Source of the DNA: Candidatus Nomurabacteria bacterium
Lineage (GTDB): Bacteria; Patescibacteriota; Saccharimonadia; Saccharimonadales; Saccharimonadaceae
DNA: 64,000 nucleotides
Assembly (NCBI GenBank): GCA_031257295.1
Contig: JAIROX010000006.1
Location: 96,365 to 160,364, forward strand
Direction of reading: 5' to 3'
Shown here: in pieces, positions 43,308 to 51,387 of the stretch
Numbering within the stretch: the first letter of the stretch is position 1
How the letters are laid out: every line of letters starts with the position of its first letter
Program-made: the position numbers and the translations under genes
Notes under the pieces: model-generated
What the model was told of the DNA's origin: nothing
Databases searched by the model: none
Seen by the model: the letters and a program-made list of their open reading frames with translations, nothing else

Positions 43308-44346
43308 GCTCCAGTTCCTCCAGGCTTGGCTTTGTCTTTTTTGACAATAGCGCATGTTGATAAAAACCCCAGCCGCTGACAATCGTACCAAGCAAAACCA
43401 TGACGCGTGTCACAATTACCGTGATAGTTGCTATTTCAATACTCACACCCGACATCACCAAGACAAATATCATAGCGCCTTCGTAGCCACCTACACCACC
43501 CGGTGTAGCCAAGATCGTACCAACTATCGAAGCCAAACCTTGCCCGAGTATCAGCTGCGGTAATATTTCGGGGTGCCCTAGCGCGGTTGCCACTACCCAG
43601 TAAGTAGCCACTTCCAAGAAAGAGTACAAGACTCCCCATAAATATGGGTTAATCAATGCCTTAGGTTTTTTGCGTATAACCAACCAGCCGCCATGTAGCT
43701 CAGTGAAGAAATGATCCACCTTAGACTCTTTTAGCACCTTTTGCTTCTTGCCAAATGTTACCTTTTTAACAGTTGCGTTAACTGCCTTGGTTGACACCCT
43801 CGAAAACCAATCTATGCGTTTTTTCTTCATAATAATTATAAACACCGCTACAACCACAGCCTCCATGCCCAGACAGGCTGCTGCACCAATACCAAACAGT
43901 TGCCACGGCAGTAGGCCCATAGTCGCCAATATAATCATGGCCACCCACATCTGTACAGTGGTGGCTATAACAGCGATGCCATAACGCAAGATGTGCATGA
44001 ATACCGCTTGGCCAGCACTAATTCGCCACTCTTTAAGCCGCCATACTAAGTAGCCCAACCCGGCTACGCCAGCCGATGGTAAAATATGATTCACAAAGTT
44101 CAACTCCAGACTTATTCGTGCCAGTTTCCAGCCTTGTACTTTTACCTTCTGTTTAGCTTTAATATAGGCAAAATACATCTGACCAGCCGCATAATACATA
44201 AATAATTGTTCTGGTATCAAGAATAACAAGACCCATATATTGAGGGTCTTAATATAACCTATCGAGCTAGTCAACGAATCACGTGCCACCCACACCACAA
44301 CCGCCACTAATACCAGCGTAATAACGCTGAGGATTTTCTTGAACAT
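43288..44346 (-). CDS. lysylphosphatidylglycerol-synthase/UPF0104-type membrane protein
   Basis: 352 residues with about eight membrane helices. Matches the flippase-like domain of MprF-type and UPF0104 proteins: ILPSAGVAGLGYLVWRLK and ATPGGVGGYEGAMIFVLV are diagnostic glycine-rich segments. May move lipids across the membrane; no synthase domain is fused. TGG-TATAAT ends eight bases before the ATG (leaderless). Confidence 0.8.
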   Translation of the reverse strand: MFKKILSVITLVLVAVVVWVARDSLTSSIGYIKTLNIWVLLFLIPEQLFMYYAAGQMYFAYIKAKQKVKVQGWKLARISLELNFVNHILPSAGVAGLGYLVWRLKEWRISAGQAVFMHILRYGIAVIATTVQMWVAMIILATMGLLPWQLFGIGAAACLGMEAVVVAVFIIIMKKKRIDWFSRVSTKAVNATVKKVTFGKKQKVLKESKVDHFFTELHGGWLVIRKKPKALINPYLWGVLYSFLEVATYWVVATALGHPEILPQLILGQGLASIVGTILATPGGVGGYEGAMIFVLVMSGVSIEIATITVIVTRVMVLLGTIVSGWGFYQHALLSKKTKPSLEELEHGALDS

Positions 44347-44387
44347 ACTAAAGCATTATACCACACGTTTTTAACCATAAAAGAATA

Positions 44388-44414
44388 GCGCCAACGCGTA
44401 AAAACGGCTGGCGC
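44388..44414 (-). terminator. probable terminator of the 78-residue gene
   Basis: On the minus strand GCGCCA and TGGCGC form a six-base-pair stem followed by TATTCTTTT. Confidence 0.5.
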
Positions 44415-44434
44415 ATACAAAGGCACGAGTATGC

Positions 44435-44671
44435 CTACAATATCCTACTTATACAGTCATCTATTTCATCAAACATAGATGACCTATCTGCATGGATATT
44501 AACGTTGAATCTTGTATTCAACCTCCTTATAAGGTTCTCGAGCTTCCCCAGAAGCTCACTTGAAATTACTTGGTGAGTTGCGGCCCGATCCACCCAGTCC
44601 TCAACGATTTCGCCGAGTTCTAGCAACATCTGGTTGTCCCAGCGCGCAACATCATACAGTCTAACCTGCAT
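44435..44671 (-). CDS. small soluble protein, unknown
   Basis: 78 residues, acidic and mostly helical. No family recognised. Excellent signals support reality: AAGGAGGTG before the ATG, and a promoter TTGACT, 17 bases, TGT-TATTAT. Stands as a single-gene unit. Confidence 0.65.
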   Translation of the reverse strand: MQVRLYDVARWDNQMLLELGEIVEDWVDRAATHQVISSELLGKLENLIRRLNTRFNVNIHADRSSMFDEIDDCISRIL

Positions 44672-44713
44672 ATGCGCACCTCCTTTCTTTGGTGTCTGCC
44701 AAGGGGTTATTTA

Positions 44714-44742
44714 ATAATAACACACCTATCATATAAAGTCAA
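44714..44742 (-). promoter_or_regulatory. promoter of the 78-residue gene
   Basis: TTGACT (44742-44737), 17-base spacer ending TGT, TATTAT (44719-44714). Confidence 0.7.
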
Positions 44743-45959
44743 GGGTCTAGTTCAGTTCCTTGAGCAATTTTGCTACCACGCAACCTGAGTAAATCTCGTG
44801 CATAATATGCCACCGATCGACGATCCACGCTACCCCTGTCAAGCAACACTCCCTTAGCCCCCGTTTCATCAGTGGCATTAATAGGGTCGTAAAAAGTAAA
44901 TGGCCTCAGGTCATATTCTTTGGCTAGCCCATTTATCTTGCCAAGACTAGCTATTGTGCTATTATGCAAACTACGCCTACGTCTATCCAGGTTACTTACT
45001 TCGCCCTGCCAATCACTCACATCTCTATCATGCGTTTCATCTAATATCTTAATCTTCCAACAGGTTGTTATATAATCAGCCGCATTTTCCAAAAACTTAT
45101 CTATACTAACCTGCTCATTCTCAGTCGCTCTTTCACGAAGTTTAGCCTCGCGATCATCAAACATGATAACGCTCTGCACAAATAGACCGCGTTCTATGCC
45201 ACCATTGTTAACATACTCAGTGGGCACATAGCCGCTTAATTCACGCTTACCTAACACGTAAAGACCCCGCTTAATAAGTGCATCATTAGCAGCATACTTG
45301 TCTTCAAGCTTCTCGAGGTGTGCCTTATAATCAGCCAACGTTAACACCTCGTCTTCAGACAAGCTTCCCTCGGGGCGCCCGGCTAGACGAAATGCTCGTA
45401 GACTATCTTCATCCAACCGCCGCATGTCTTGATCAGTCGAGTGACGCTCACCATAAAACACCACCACGCTATTTCGACTCGCTAACTGATACCGCGTCTT
45501 CGGTTCTCGCAAAAAAGGTAGCAAACAGCCCGGCACATACTTTCGATCAGTCGCAAGACACCACGCTTCGTTATCAAACTCCTCGCACGCCTCTTGCTTT
45601 TCCGCATCACTCAAAGGTCCATCTGGTACCGTTTCGGGTGATGGTAACCCTGCGTCTTCACCTGGTCTAATGCCCAGCCTCTCGTTGTCGAATTTTTCAA
45701 AAACATCCCAAGCAGCCGCCTGAGCCGCCGCCATCGTTACCTTACCCAGTCCACCAAATTCACCAGCTGGGTGCTCTGGACTAGCCGGGAACGTCTCGGT
45801 TATCTCATTCTGCAATTTTGCCCTTAGCGCATCAGCTTCATCCAAACTAACGTCTACATATCTTCCATCTGCCAAAATCTGACCTGCGCGCCCATAAGCC
45901 TGTTCGTAAACATCATCTTGTTTTATGTCAGGTTGCTCTTTTTCTTTACTCATATTCAT
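44739..45959 (-). CDS. large soluble protein, unknown
   Basis: 406 residues, charged, no signal peptide or membrane segment. Segments such as VVFYGERHSTDQDMRR and DRRSVAYYARDLLRLRG stand out, but I recognise no family. Two in-frame ATGs (45959 and 45953). Promoter TTGACT, 17 bases, TGC-TAAAAT about 20 bases upstream. Divergent from the Trm11-like gene. Confidence 0.65.
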   Translation of the reverse strand: MNMSKEKEQPDIKQDDVYEQAYGRAGQILADGRYVDVSLDEADALRAKLQNEITETFPASPEHPAGEFGGLGKVTMAAAQAAAWDVFEKFDNERLGIRPGEDAGLPSPETVPDGPLSDAEKQEACEEFDNEAWCLATDRKYVPGCLLPFLREPKTRYQLASRNSVVVFYGERHSTDQDMRRLDEDSLRAFRLAGRPEGSLSEDEVLTLADYKAHLEKLEDKYAANDALIKRGLYVLGKRELSGYVPTEYVNNGGIERGLFVQSVIMFDDREAKLRERATENEQVSIDKFLENAADYITTCWKIKILDETHDRDVSDWQGEVSNLDRRRRSLHNSTIASLGKINGLAKEYDLRPFTFYDPINATDETGAKGVLLDRGSVDRRSVAYYARDLLRLRGSKIAQGTELDP

Positions 45960-45978
45960 TTTTGGTTAACTTCTGGCT

Positions 45979-46007
45979 ATTTTAGCACAGATAGACTAAA
46001 AAGTCAA
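45979..46007 (-). promoter_or_regulatory. consensus promoter of the 406-residue gene
   Basis: TTGACT (46007-46002), 17-base spacer ending TGC, TAAAAT (45984-45979). Confidence 0.75.
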
Positions 46008-46037
46008 GCATAAACCGTTCCTTAATCTGTTCTTTTA

Positions 46038-46046
46038 TGGTATTAT
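46038..46046 (+). promoter_or_regulatory. extended -10 promoter (leaderless) of the Trm11-like gene
   Basis: TGG-TATTAT ends exactly six bases before ATG 46053; no ribosome binding site. Confidence 0.65.
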
Positions 46047-46052
46047 TGCTCT

Positions 46053-47291
46053 ATGTTTATCGCTATTTTAGGCCGCCAGCCGGCCTTGGGTACAGCCGAA
46101 CTTGAGGCGACTTACGGGTCAACCGCTATTTTACCCTTGTTACCTGGTATCGTGCTAGTTAAGGCCGATCAGTTCAATATCAGCCACTTTGGCGGTATTA
46201 AAAAGGCCGGCAAGGTGTTAAGCGTAGCAGGCTTTAACGAAAGGTCAAACAAGCTTGTTGAATACCTTTCTAACCTGCCGGACGGCAAGATCACTCTTGG
46301 CTTTTCTTATTTTACGAAAGATAGCATCAAGGCGGCCCAAAGGAACTCTTTCGCCATTCAAAACATCTTAAAAAAGCAAGGGCGCAGCGTGCGCCTAGTG
46401 CCACAAAACGAGGTCATGCTGTCTACTGCAACATCTCACCATAATAAGTTAGGCTTATCAACAAACAAAGTTGAAGTTTTATTTATCGGTACACCAGATA
46501 AGCTATATACCGCCATTTCCACCGGTGCCCAGAACATCACCGCCTACGCCGCTCGCGACCAAAAACGCCCCAAACGCGACGCCTTTGTTGGTATGCTCCC
46601 CCCAAAACTCGCCCAGATCATTGTAAATCTAGCGATTAGCAAGGGGACCTTGGACCAGTGCCCGGTTTCTGGGCAGTCGGCTTTTGCCGAAGGCAAAAAC
46701 GCTCGGCTTGGGGGGCAGAGATCAGGTGCTGAGCCAAGGCCTTACCCTACTATCCTCGACCCCTTCTGCGGCACGGGCGTAGTTTTGCAAGAAGCTCTGC
46801 TAATGGGCTACAACGTCTATGGCACCGACCTAAGCGACAAAATGGTGGATTATAGCCGCGAAAATCTTGAGTGGCTAATCTCTCGAAGTGGTGGAGGGCG
46901 CTCGGCGAATATAACTCTCGAACCCGGCGACGCCACAGACCATCGCTGGCAACCACCCATCGACGCCATTGCTAGCGAAGTCTACCTCGGCCAACCCTTT
47001 AGCGCCACCCCATCCCCTGCCAAACTCGCTGAAGTTCGCCAAACTTGCCGCCGCATCACCATAGACTTCTTAACCAACTTAGCACCCCAGGTCAAACCCG
47101 GCACGCCGCTTTGTCTGGCAGTCCCCGCCTGGCGCACTCACAAGGGCTGGCAACGCTTAGATATCCTTGACACCATCCATAAACTCGGCTACAATATTCA
47201 AGAGTTTAAACACGTCAAACAGCACGACTTGCTATACTACCGTGAGAGTCAGTTTGTTGGGCGTGAGTTATTAGTTTTAAAGAGGAGTTAA
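46053..47291 (+). CDS. Trm11/UPF0020-like tRNA guanine-N2 methyltransferase
   Basis: 412 residues. N-terminal half with a THUMP-like region, C-terminal Rossmann methyltransferase with ILDPFCGTGVVLQEALLMGYNVYGTDLSDKMV. SEVYLGQP occupies the place of the (D/N/S)PPY-type catalytic motif, like the EPYLGxP of Trm11-type enzymes. Probably makes m2G or m22G at tRNA position 10. Two low-complexity inserts flank motif I; the first (around 46655-46745) contains a TTTTGCC/GGCAAAA palindrome. rpmA follows eight bases downstream. Confidence 0.82.
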   Translation: MFIAILGRQPALGTAELEATYGSTAILPLLPGIVLVKADQFNISHFGGIKKAGKVLSVAGFNERSNKLVEYLSNLPDGKITLGFSYFTKDSIKAAQRNSFAIQNILKKQGRSVRLVPQNEVMLSTATSHHNKLGLSTNKVEVLFIGTPDKLYTAISTGAQNITAYAARDQKRPKRDAFVGMLPPKLAQIIVNLAISKGTLDQCPVSGQSAFAEGKNARLGGQRSGAEPRPYPTILDPFCGTGVVLQEALLMGYNVYGTDLSDKMVDYSRENLEWLISRSGGGRSANITLEPGDATDHRWQPPIDAIASEVYLGQPFSATPSPAKLAEVRQTCRRITIDFLTNLAPQVKPGTPLCLAVPAWRTHKGWQRLDILDTIHKLGYNIQEFKHVKQHDLLYYRESQFVGRELLVLKRS

Positions 47292-47298
47292 ACCCAAA

Positions 47299-47571
47299 AT
47301 GTCACATGTTAAAGCTGGCGGTTCCAGCAAAAACGTTCACAACAACGCCGGCGCTCGCCTAGGGGTTAAACGTTTTGGCGGCCAAAAAGTTAAAAAAGGC
47401 GAAGTTTTAGTGCGTCAAACTGGCTCAACTAAAGTCGCTGGCCCAGGCACTTATATTAGCAAGAACTTCACTATCCATGCCGCCCAAGACGGTACGGTTA
47501 GCTTTCAAAAGATCCGCAAAACTCACTTTAGCGGCAAGACTGTTCCCCGCACGCAAGTGATCGTTAAATAA
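47299..47571 (+). CDS. rpmA: 50S ribosomal protein bL27
   Basis: 90 residues. The N-terminus MSHVKAGGSSKNVHNNAGARLGVKRFGG is the conserved tail reaching the peptidyl-transferase centre; no cleavable N-terminal extension as in Firmicutes. Usually partnered with rplU, here with a tRNA methyltransferase gene. Followed at once by a terminator. Confidence 0.97.
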   Translation: MSHVKAGGSSKNVHNNAGARLGVKRFGGQKVKKGEVLVRQTGSTKVAGPGTYISKNFTIHAAQDGTVSFQKIRKTHFSGKTVPRTQVIVK

Positions 47572-47575
47572 AAAC

Positions 47576-47596
47576 CGCCCCTCGGGGCGTTTTTTA
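47576..47596 (+). terminator. intrinsic terminator of rpmA
   Basis: CGCCCC-TC-GGGGCG followed by six T. It abuts the stop codon of the convergent response regulator. Confidence 0.85.
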
Positions 47597-47992
47597 TTGT
47601 TGGGCGGTTTTCTCTTCGTTCAGTCCGAGATGGTGGCGCACACGCTCCACGACATCGCTAATCACAACTTGCGACTTGACCAGGTACTCATCTACGCCCA
47701 GTGCCTCAGCGCGCTGCTTGTCCTTATCCTGGCTAAGCGCAGTCAGCATAATCACTGAAATATTCATGGTTTCAGGTGTATTACGTAAAATATCCAGCAC
47801 ATCAAAGCCACTAATTTTTGGCATCATGGCATCTAGAAGCACCAAGTCCGGGTGGTAGGCTACTGCCTCGCTAAGGGCATTTTCACCATCATGCACTTCG
47901 TGCACGTCGAAGCCTTCCATCTCCAAGCGCTGCCTATAAACAGCGGCCAGAGCTTCATCATCTTCTACCAGTAGAATCTTCTTCGGTTCCAT
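47594..47992 (-). CDS. single-domain response regulator
   Basis: 132 residues from ATG 47992, with the G-rich AGGGGGG just upstream serving as ribosome binding site. Acidic EDD at 10-12, phosphoacceptor Asp54 in VLLDAMMP, Thr in MLTAL and Lys in YLVKSQ. Closely resembles the receiver at 8850 (same KISGFDxLDIxRxTPE and LVKSQV segments) but lacks the Pro-rich tail, so they are probably paralogues. No kinase gene is adjacent. Confidence 0.92.
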   Translation of the reverse strand: MEPKKILLVEDDEALAAVYRQRLEMEGFDVHEVHDGENALSEAVAYHPDLVLLDAMMPKISGFDVLDILRNTPETMNISVIMLTALSQDKDKQRAEALGVDEYLVKSQVVISDVVERVRHHLGLNEEKTAQQ

Positions 47993-48034
47993 ATACCCCC
48001 CTATATTAACGCAAACCACCAAAATGCACAAGCT

Positions 48035-49213
48035 TTATTTAAGTAGTTGCAGCGCTTTTACCATCTGTTTATCATTGCTCTTATTAATATCATCCAGCGT
48101 TAATACTACTTCTACATCTGGCTTAATCCCAGACTTGCCTATATTCAAGTCTTTGGGTGTATACCATTTACCAATCGTCACTTTAAGCAGCCCGCCAGAC
48201 ACGTTGACCTGGCTTTGCACACTCCCCTTACCAAAAGTTTTTTCACCTACAAACGTCGCCGCTTTATAGTCTTTTAACGCACCAACAACAATTTCACTAG
48301 CACTAGCGCTCAAACTATCAGCCAGCACGATAGTCTTCTTGCCCGTCAGTAAGGCCTTGCCACTTGAACGCATCTCCTCTACCACATCGCCGTTAGCTTT
48401 TTCGGTGAACAGTAGCTTATCTGTTAGCCACAAGCTGAGCAAGTCACGCGCAGCAGTCACATAGCCACCGCCATTACCACGCAGGTCTAAAATCACTTTG
48501 TTCGCACCCTTTTTGTTGATATCTTCAGCGGCCGTCCTGGCCAGGTCGCCAGTTTTTTGGTCAAAACGCGTCACACGAAGTATCGCTACGCCGTCCTTAA
48601 ATTCCAGCTCGACGCTAGGGTTCTTAATAGTTTCGCGCCGAATGTTAAATTCTTTATCCGCTCCACCGCGCACTACCTTAAGTTTAACTGTAGTACCGGC
48701 CTCACCACGCACCTTACTGGCAACTTCGTCTGTTGTTAATTTTGCAACATCTTCGCCGTTGACACTTTTTATAACATCGCCAGCCAAAACCCCTGCCGCT
48801 TTGGCTGGGTTGTCTTTAAGTACTCGCACGATCGTTGATAGGCCATTGCGCTCGCCTATCTCCACACCTATGCCGGCGCCCACGTCGCCGCTTAGGCTTT
48901 TCTCAAACTTACCAGCTTCTTCACTGTCCATATATACTGTGTAAGGGTCGCCAGCTGCTGCGACTAAGCCTTTTTTAGCACCTTCAACCAACTTATCGTC
49001 ATCCAGCTTGCCGTCATAGTTGTTTTTCAACGCACCATAAACCTCACTAAGCGATGACCAACTAGGCTCAGGACTCGCCTCCATTCCTATAACTGGCGCT
49101 ACCACTGCAAATATCTCATCTTTGCGCGTACCAGCAATAAACCCAACTATAAGCGTGATCGCCGCAATGACGATCAAACTTCCAACCGAAACTGTCCCCC
49201 GCTGTCTAACCAT
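48035..49213 (-). CDS. S41-family C-terminal processing peptidase (CtpA/Prc type)
   Basis: 392 residues with an N-terminal membrane helix, a PDZ domain (about 85-180, GIGVEIGERNGLSTIVRVL) and the S41 protease core: VILDLRGNGGGY, then ADSLSASASEIV with the nucleophile Ser and GEKTFGKG with the catalytic Lys. Degrades or trims outer-face proteins, possibly murein hydrolases such as the next gene's product. Confidence 0.92.
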   Translation of the reverse strand: MVRQRGTVSVGSLIVIAAITLIVGFIAGTRKDEIFAVVAPVIGMEASPEPSWSSLSEVYGALKNNYDGKLDDDKLVEGAKKGLVAAAGDPYTVYMDSEEAGKFEKSLSGDVGAGIGVEIGERNGLSTIVRVLKDNPAKAAGVLAGDVIKSVNGEDVAKLTTDEVASKVRGEAGTTVKLKVVRGGADKEFNIRRETIKNPSVELEFKDGVAILRVTRFDQKTGDLARTAAEDINKKGANKVILDLRGNGGGYVTAARDLLSLWLTDKLLFTEKANGDVVEEMRSSGKALLTGKKTIVLADSLSASASEIVVGALKDYKAATFVGEKTFGKGSVQSQVNVSGGLLKVTIGKWYTPKDLNIGKSGIKPDVEVVLTLDDINKSNDKQMVKALQLLK

Positions 49214-49234
49214 TAGTAAACATTATATCAGTTT

Positions 49235-50389
49235 CTAGAAATATATATAAGTCAATCCAGCCGATGAGCGGTTGTAGTATCGGTATAAACCGTCCCACTG
49301 CAAGTTGTAGTCGCTGACATCGATCGTACCGTTGCCATAGACTCTTTCAACATACATAGCATGGCCATAGTAACCAATATACCAAATCGCAACCGACCCA
49401 GCTCGCGGCTCGCCGCCATGTGGGATACCGTAGGCCGCCGTGGTAGACGGCCACTGGTTAGCATTACCAGCCCCACCAACATATGGCATATATCTGCCAG
49501 TACTCCAAACTTTCCAGGCTGTGTAGCTTACACATTCACGAGTATATAACCCCCAGTTATCTACATAAGCGTCTAGTGGCGCATTTGCCCAAACCGCCGG
49601 GTAACCGCCGCCGCCTTGTTGGCCTGGCGGCACAGAGCCAACGGCCCCAGGCCTGTTCATCGCATTACGAATCTCCTCGGCCTGCTTGGCACGTAGCTCC
49701 TTAATGCGGTTATTGCTTGAGCTGGCCATACCAAGATAAGCTTCTTCGCTGCCCTTGGTTTGATCTAATAGATTCTGGCGTTCGTTTTGCTTTTCTTGCA
49801 GGTTTGCTCGCTGATCTTTCTGTTCGGTCAATAGCTGCTTAACCTCTTTCTGTTGCTTTTTAAGTTCGTTTTGCAGCTTTTCGATACGAACAATCATGTC
49901 ATTCAAACTGTCGCTTATTGAGTTGCGCTGGGTTTCTTCGTCTATATATTTAGTAATACTACTACTGCTAGCCAGGCGCTCCAGCGGCGTAATCTTGTCG
50001 CTCATGGCTTTATCAACGATAATATAGCCTAGTGTATCTTCGGTTTCATCGATTTCTTGCTTAGTCTTCTCAATTTGGTCAGTTAATTTATCATACTTCG
50101 CCTGCGTCAAGTCAATATTTGCCTGGATAGCCGCAGCCTCATTATTGAGTTTGTTGACTTCGCCCTGCAGGGTAGCCGCCATTTGACCATACTCACCCGC
50201 CTTGCGGTTATACTCATCAACTTGCTTTTGTATAGCGTTGATCTGGTCGTCGTATTTATCGGCACTCACAGCCTGAGAATATTGCAGAACTATACCGAAC
50301 GTCATAGCAACGGCGCAAACTGCGCAACCGACTTGTTTTATCTTTTTTGTTTTGGATGTCCCCTTAACAAGGGTATATTTCTTGCCCAT
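49235..50389 (-). CDS. secreted CHAP-domain murein hydrolase with coiled coil
   Basis: 384 residues. Signal or membrane segment (about 22-42), a long coiled coil (about 45-240), and a C-terminal CHAP amidase/endopeptidase domain with TRECVSYTAW (catalytic Cys), GHAMYVE (His) and GTIDVSDYN. The layout resembles PcsB, which is activated by FtsEX; ftsEX lies 5 kb away in this window. The promoter is near-consensus and leaderless. Confidence 0.88.
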   Translation of the reverse strand: MGKKYTLVKGTSKTKKIKQVGCAVCAVAMTFGIVLQYSQAVSADKYDDQINAIQKQVDEYNRKAGEYGQMAATLQGEVNKLNNEAAAIQANIDLTQAKYDKLTDQIEKTKQEIDETEDTLGYIIVDKAMSDKITPLERLASSSSITKYIDEETQRNSISDSLNDMIVRIEKLQNELKKQQKEVKQLLTEQKDQRANLQEKQNERQNLLDQTKGSEEAYLGMASSSNNRIKELRAKQAEEIRNAMNRPGAVGSVPPGQQGGGGYPAVWANAPLDAYVDNWGLYTRECVSYTAWKVWSTGRYMPYVGGAGNANQWPSTTAAYGIPHGGEPRAGSVAIWYIGYYGHAMYVERVYGNGTIDVSDYNLQWDGLYRYYNRSSAGLTYIYF

Positions 50390-50395
50390 ACTAGC

Positions 50396-50424
50396 ATTTT
50401 AGCACAAGCGCAATAAAAAGTCAA
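50396..50424 (-). promoter_or_regulatory. near-consensus leaderless promoter of the CHAP hydrolase
   Basis: TTGACT (50424-50419), 17-base spacer ending TGC, TAAAAT (50401-50396), ending six bases before ATG 50389. Confidence 0.8.
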
Positions 50425-50543
50425 GTGCGGATTTTTCGATTAATGGCCCTTGCTAGCACTCCAGCCAACAGCACAACTATAGCCACGGTGGCAATAAAGT
50501 TCCGCACTTCGCCCTTAGTGAGTGGCAGATTGGAATATGATAT
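50421..50543 (-). pseudogene. adhesin fragment 4: LPLTK-type wall/membrane anchor
   Basis: The frame following the third frameshift encodes SNLPLTKGEV, a hydrophobic helix (FIATVAIVVLLAGVLA) and RAINRKIRT. This is the layout of a sortase-type sorting signal, with K in place of the usual G after LPLT. It is the missing end of the adhesin encoded upstream; the frame remains open to 50627 but only the part after the frameshift belongs. Confidence 0.65.
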
Positions 50544-51387
50544 TCCCCGCCATATCTTCCGCGCAAGAATAGACTGTGTAGCCACCGGCTGACACTTCGC
50601 CCAGGTCGAAAGGCTGGCTGAAATCATATCCGGTCAGATCAATCTCAGCCCCACCAGTACAAACCGACTGTCCAGTGCCATCATCAATCGGGAATGGCGT
50701 CAAAGAATAGCGCCATTGCACCAGCGGTGCCAGGTTCGGCGAAAGTTTAATTTTCGCCACCAGTGCCGTATCAGTCGTCACAAAATTCGCGCCAGTTTCA
50801 CCCGGAAATGCCAGCGACGGGCCAATGTCATCAACATTATTCGGCGGGCTGGTCAAAGTCACCGAATTCCCAGCGTTGTCATAAATCGTCACGCTGCAAG
50901 TGTCGCCGTTCGTCGTGCCGGTGATGCAAGAATAAACGTTCGAGCTCGCCAAACCCGAACCACCGGTATCCGTCACACCAGACAGCGTAAAGGTCACACC
51001 GACCGCACCGTTATTCCAGCTGGCCGAGGCTGGCGACCAACTGCCGCCACTCGGCGCGATGTCTTCCCATTTATAACTCGCCGAAGCTGTGGCCACATTC
51101 CCGGCCGCGTCGCGGGCGCAGGCATACAAAGTTGTCTCGCCCAAGGCTGGCGCCAAAGTTTCGGTGCCCAGGGTCGAAGTGTGGGCGATTTCGGTCCCGC
51201 CACTCTGGCAGGTCGCGCCCAGGTCGTTGCTCCACGAATAGCGCACCTCCACCAAGTTCGAGCCCGACGCGATGCTGGCCGTCACCACGGCGCTCGGCTG
51301 GGTATTGATCCAAGAGCTATTCCCGCCAGTCACTGTCAAAGTTGGCGGCGTGGTATCGACCTCTACTGTTCCGCCCCAAGTCGCCAC
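50515..51387 (-). CDS. adhesin fragment 3: Ig-like repeats
   Basis: 290 residues. At least two Bap/Ig-like repeats beginning VDTTPPTLTVTGG and containing YACARDAAGNVA and YSCAEDMAGN. The frame is continuous with fragment 2 except for a one-base shift near 51385, and with fragment 4 except for a shift in a GGGG run near 50543 (removing one G gives AGISYSNLPLT). GTG at 51387 could start it, but no ribosome binding site is seen. Confidence 0.7.
   Translation of the reverse strand: MATWGGTVEVDTTPPTLTVTGGNSSWINTQPSAVVTASIASGSNLVEVRYSWSNDLGATCQSGGTEIAHTSTLGTETLAPALGETTLYACARDAAGNVATASASYKWEDIAPSGGSWSPASASWNNGAVGVTFTLSGVTDTGGSGLASSNVYSCITGTTNGDTCSVTIYDNAGNSVTLTSPPNNVDDIGPSLAFPGETGANFVTTDTALVAKIKLSPNLAPLVQWRYSLTPFPIDDGTGQSVCTGGAEIDLTGYDFSQPFDLGEVSAGGYTVYSCAEDMAGNIIFQSATH

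Noticed and set aside
47995..48001. G6 run upstream of the response regulator at 47594
   Set aside because: Position seven or so bases before the ATG makes it a ribosome binding site variant.
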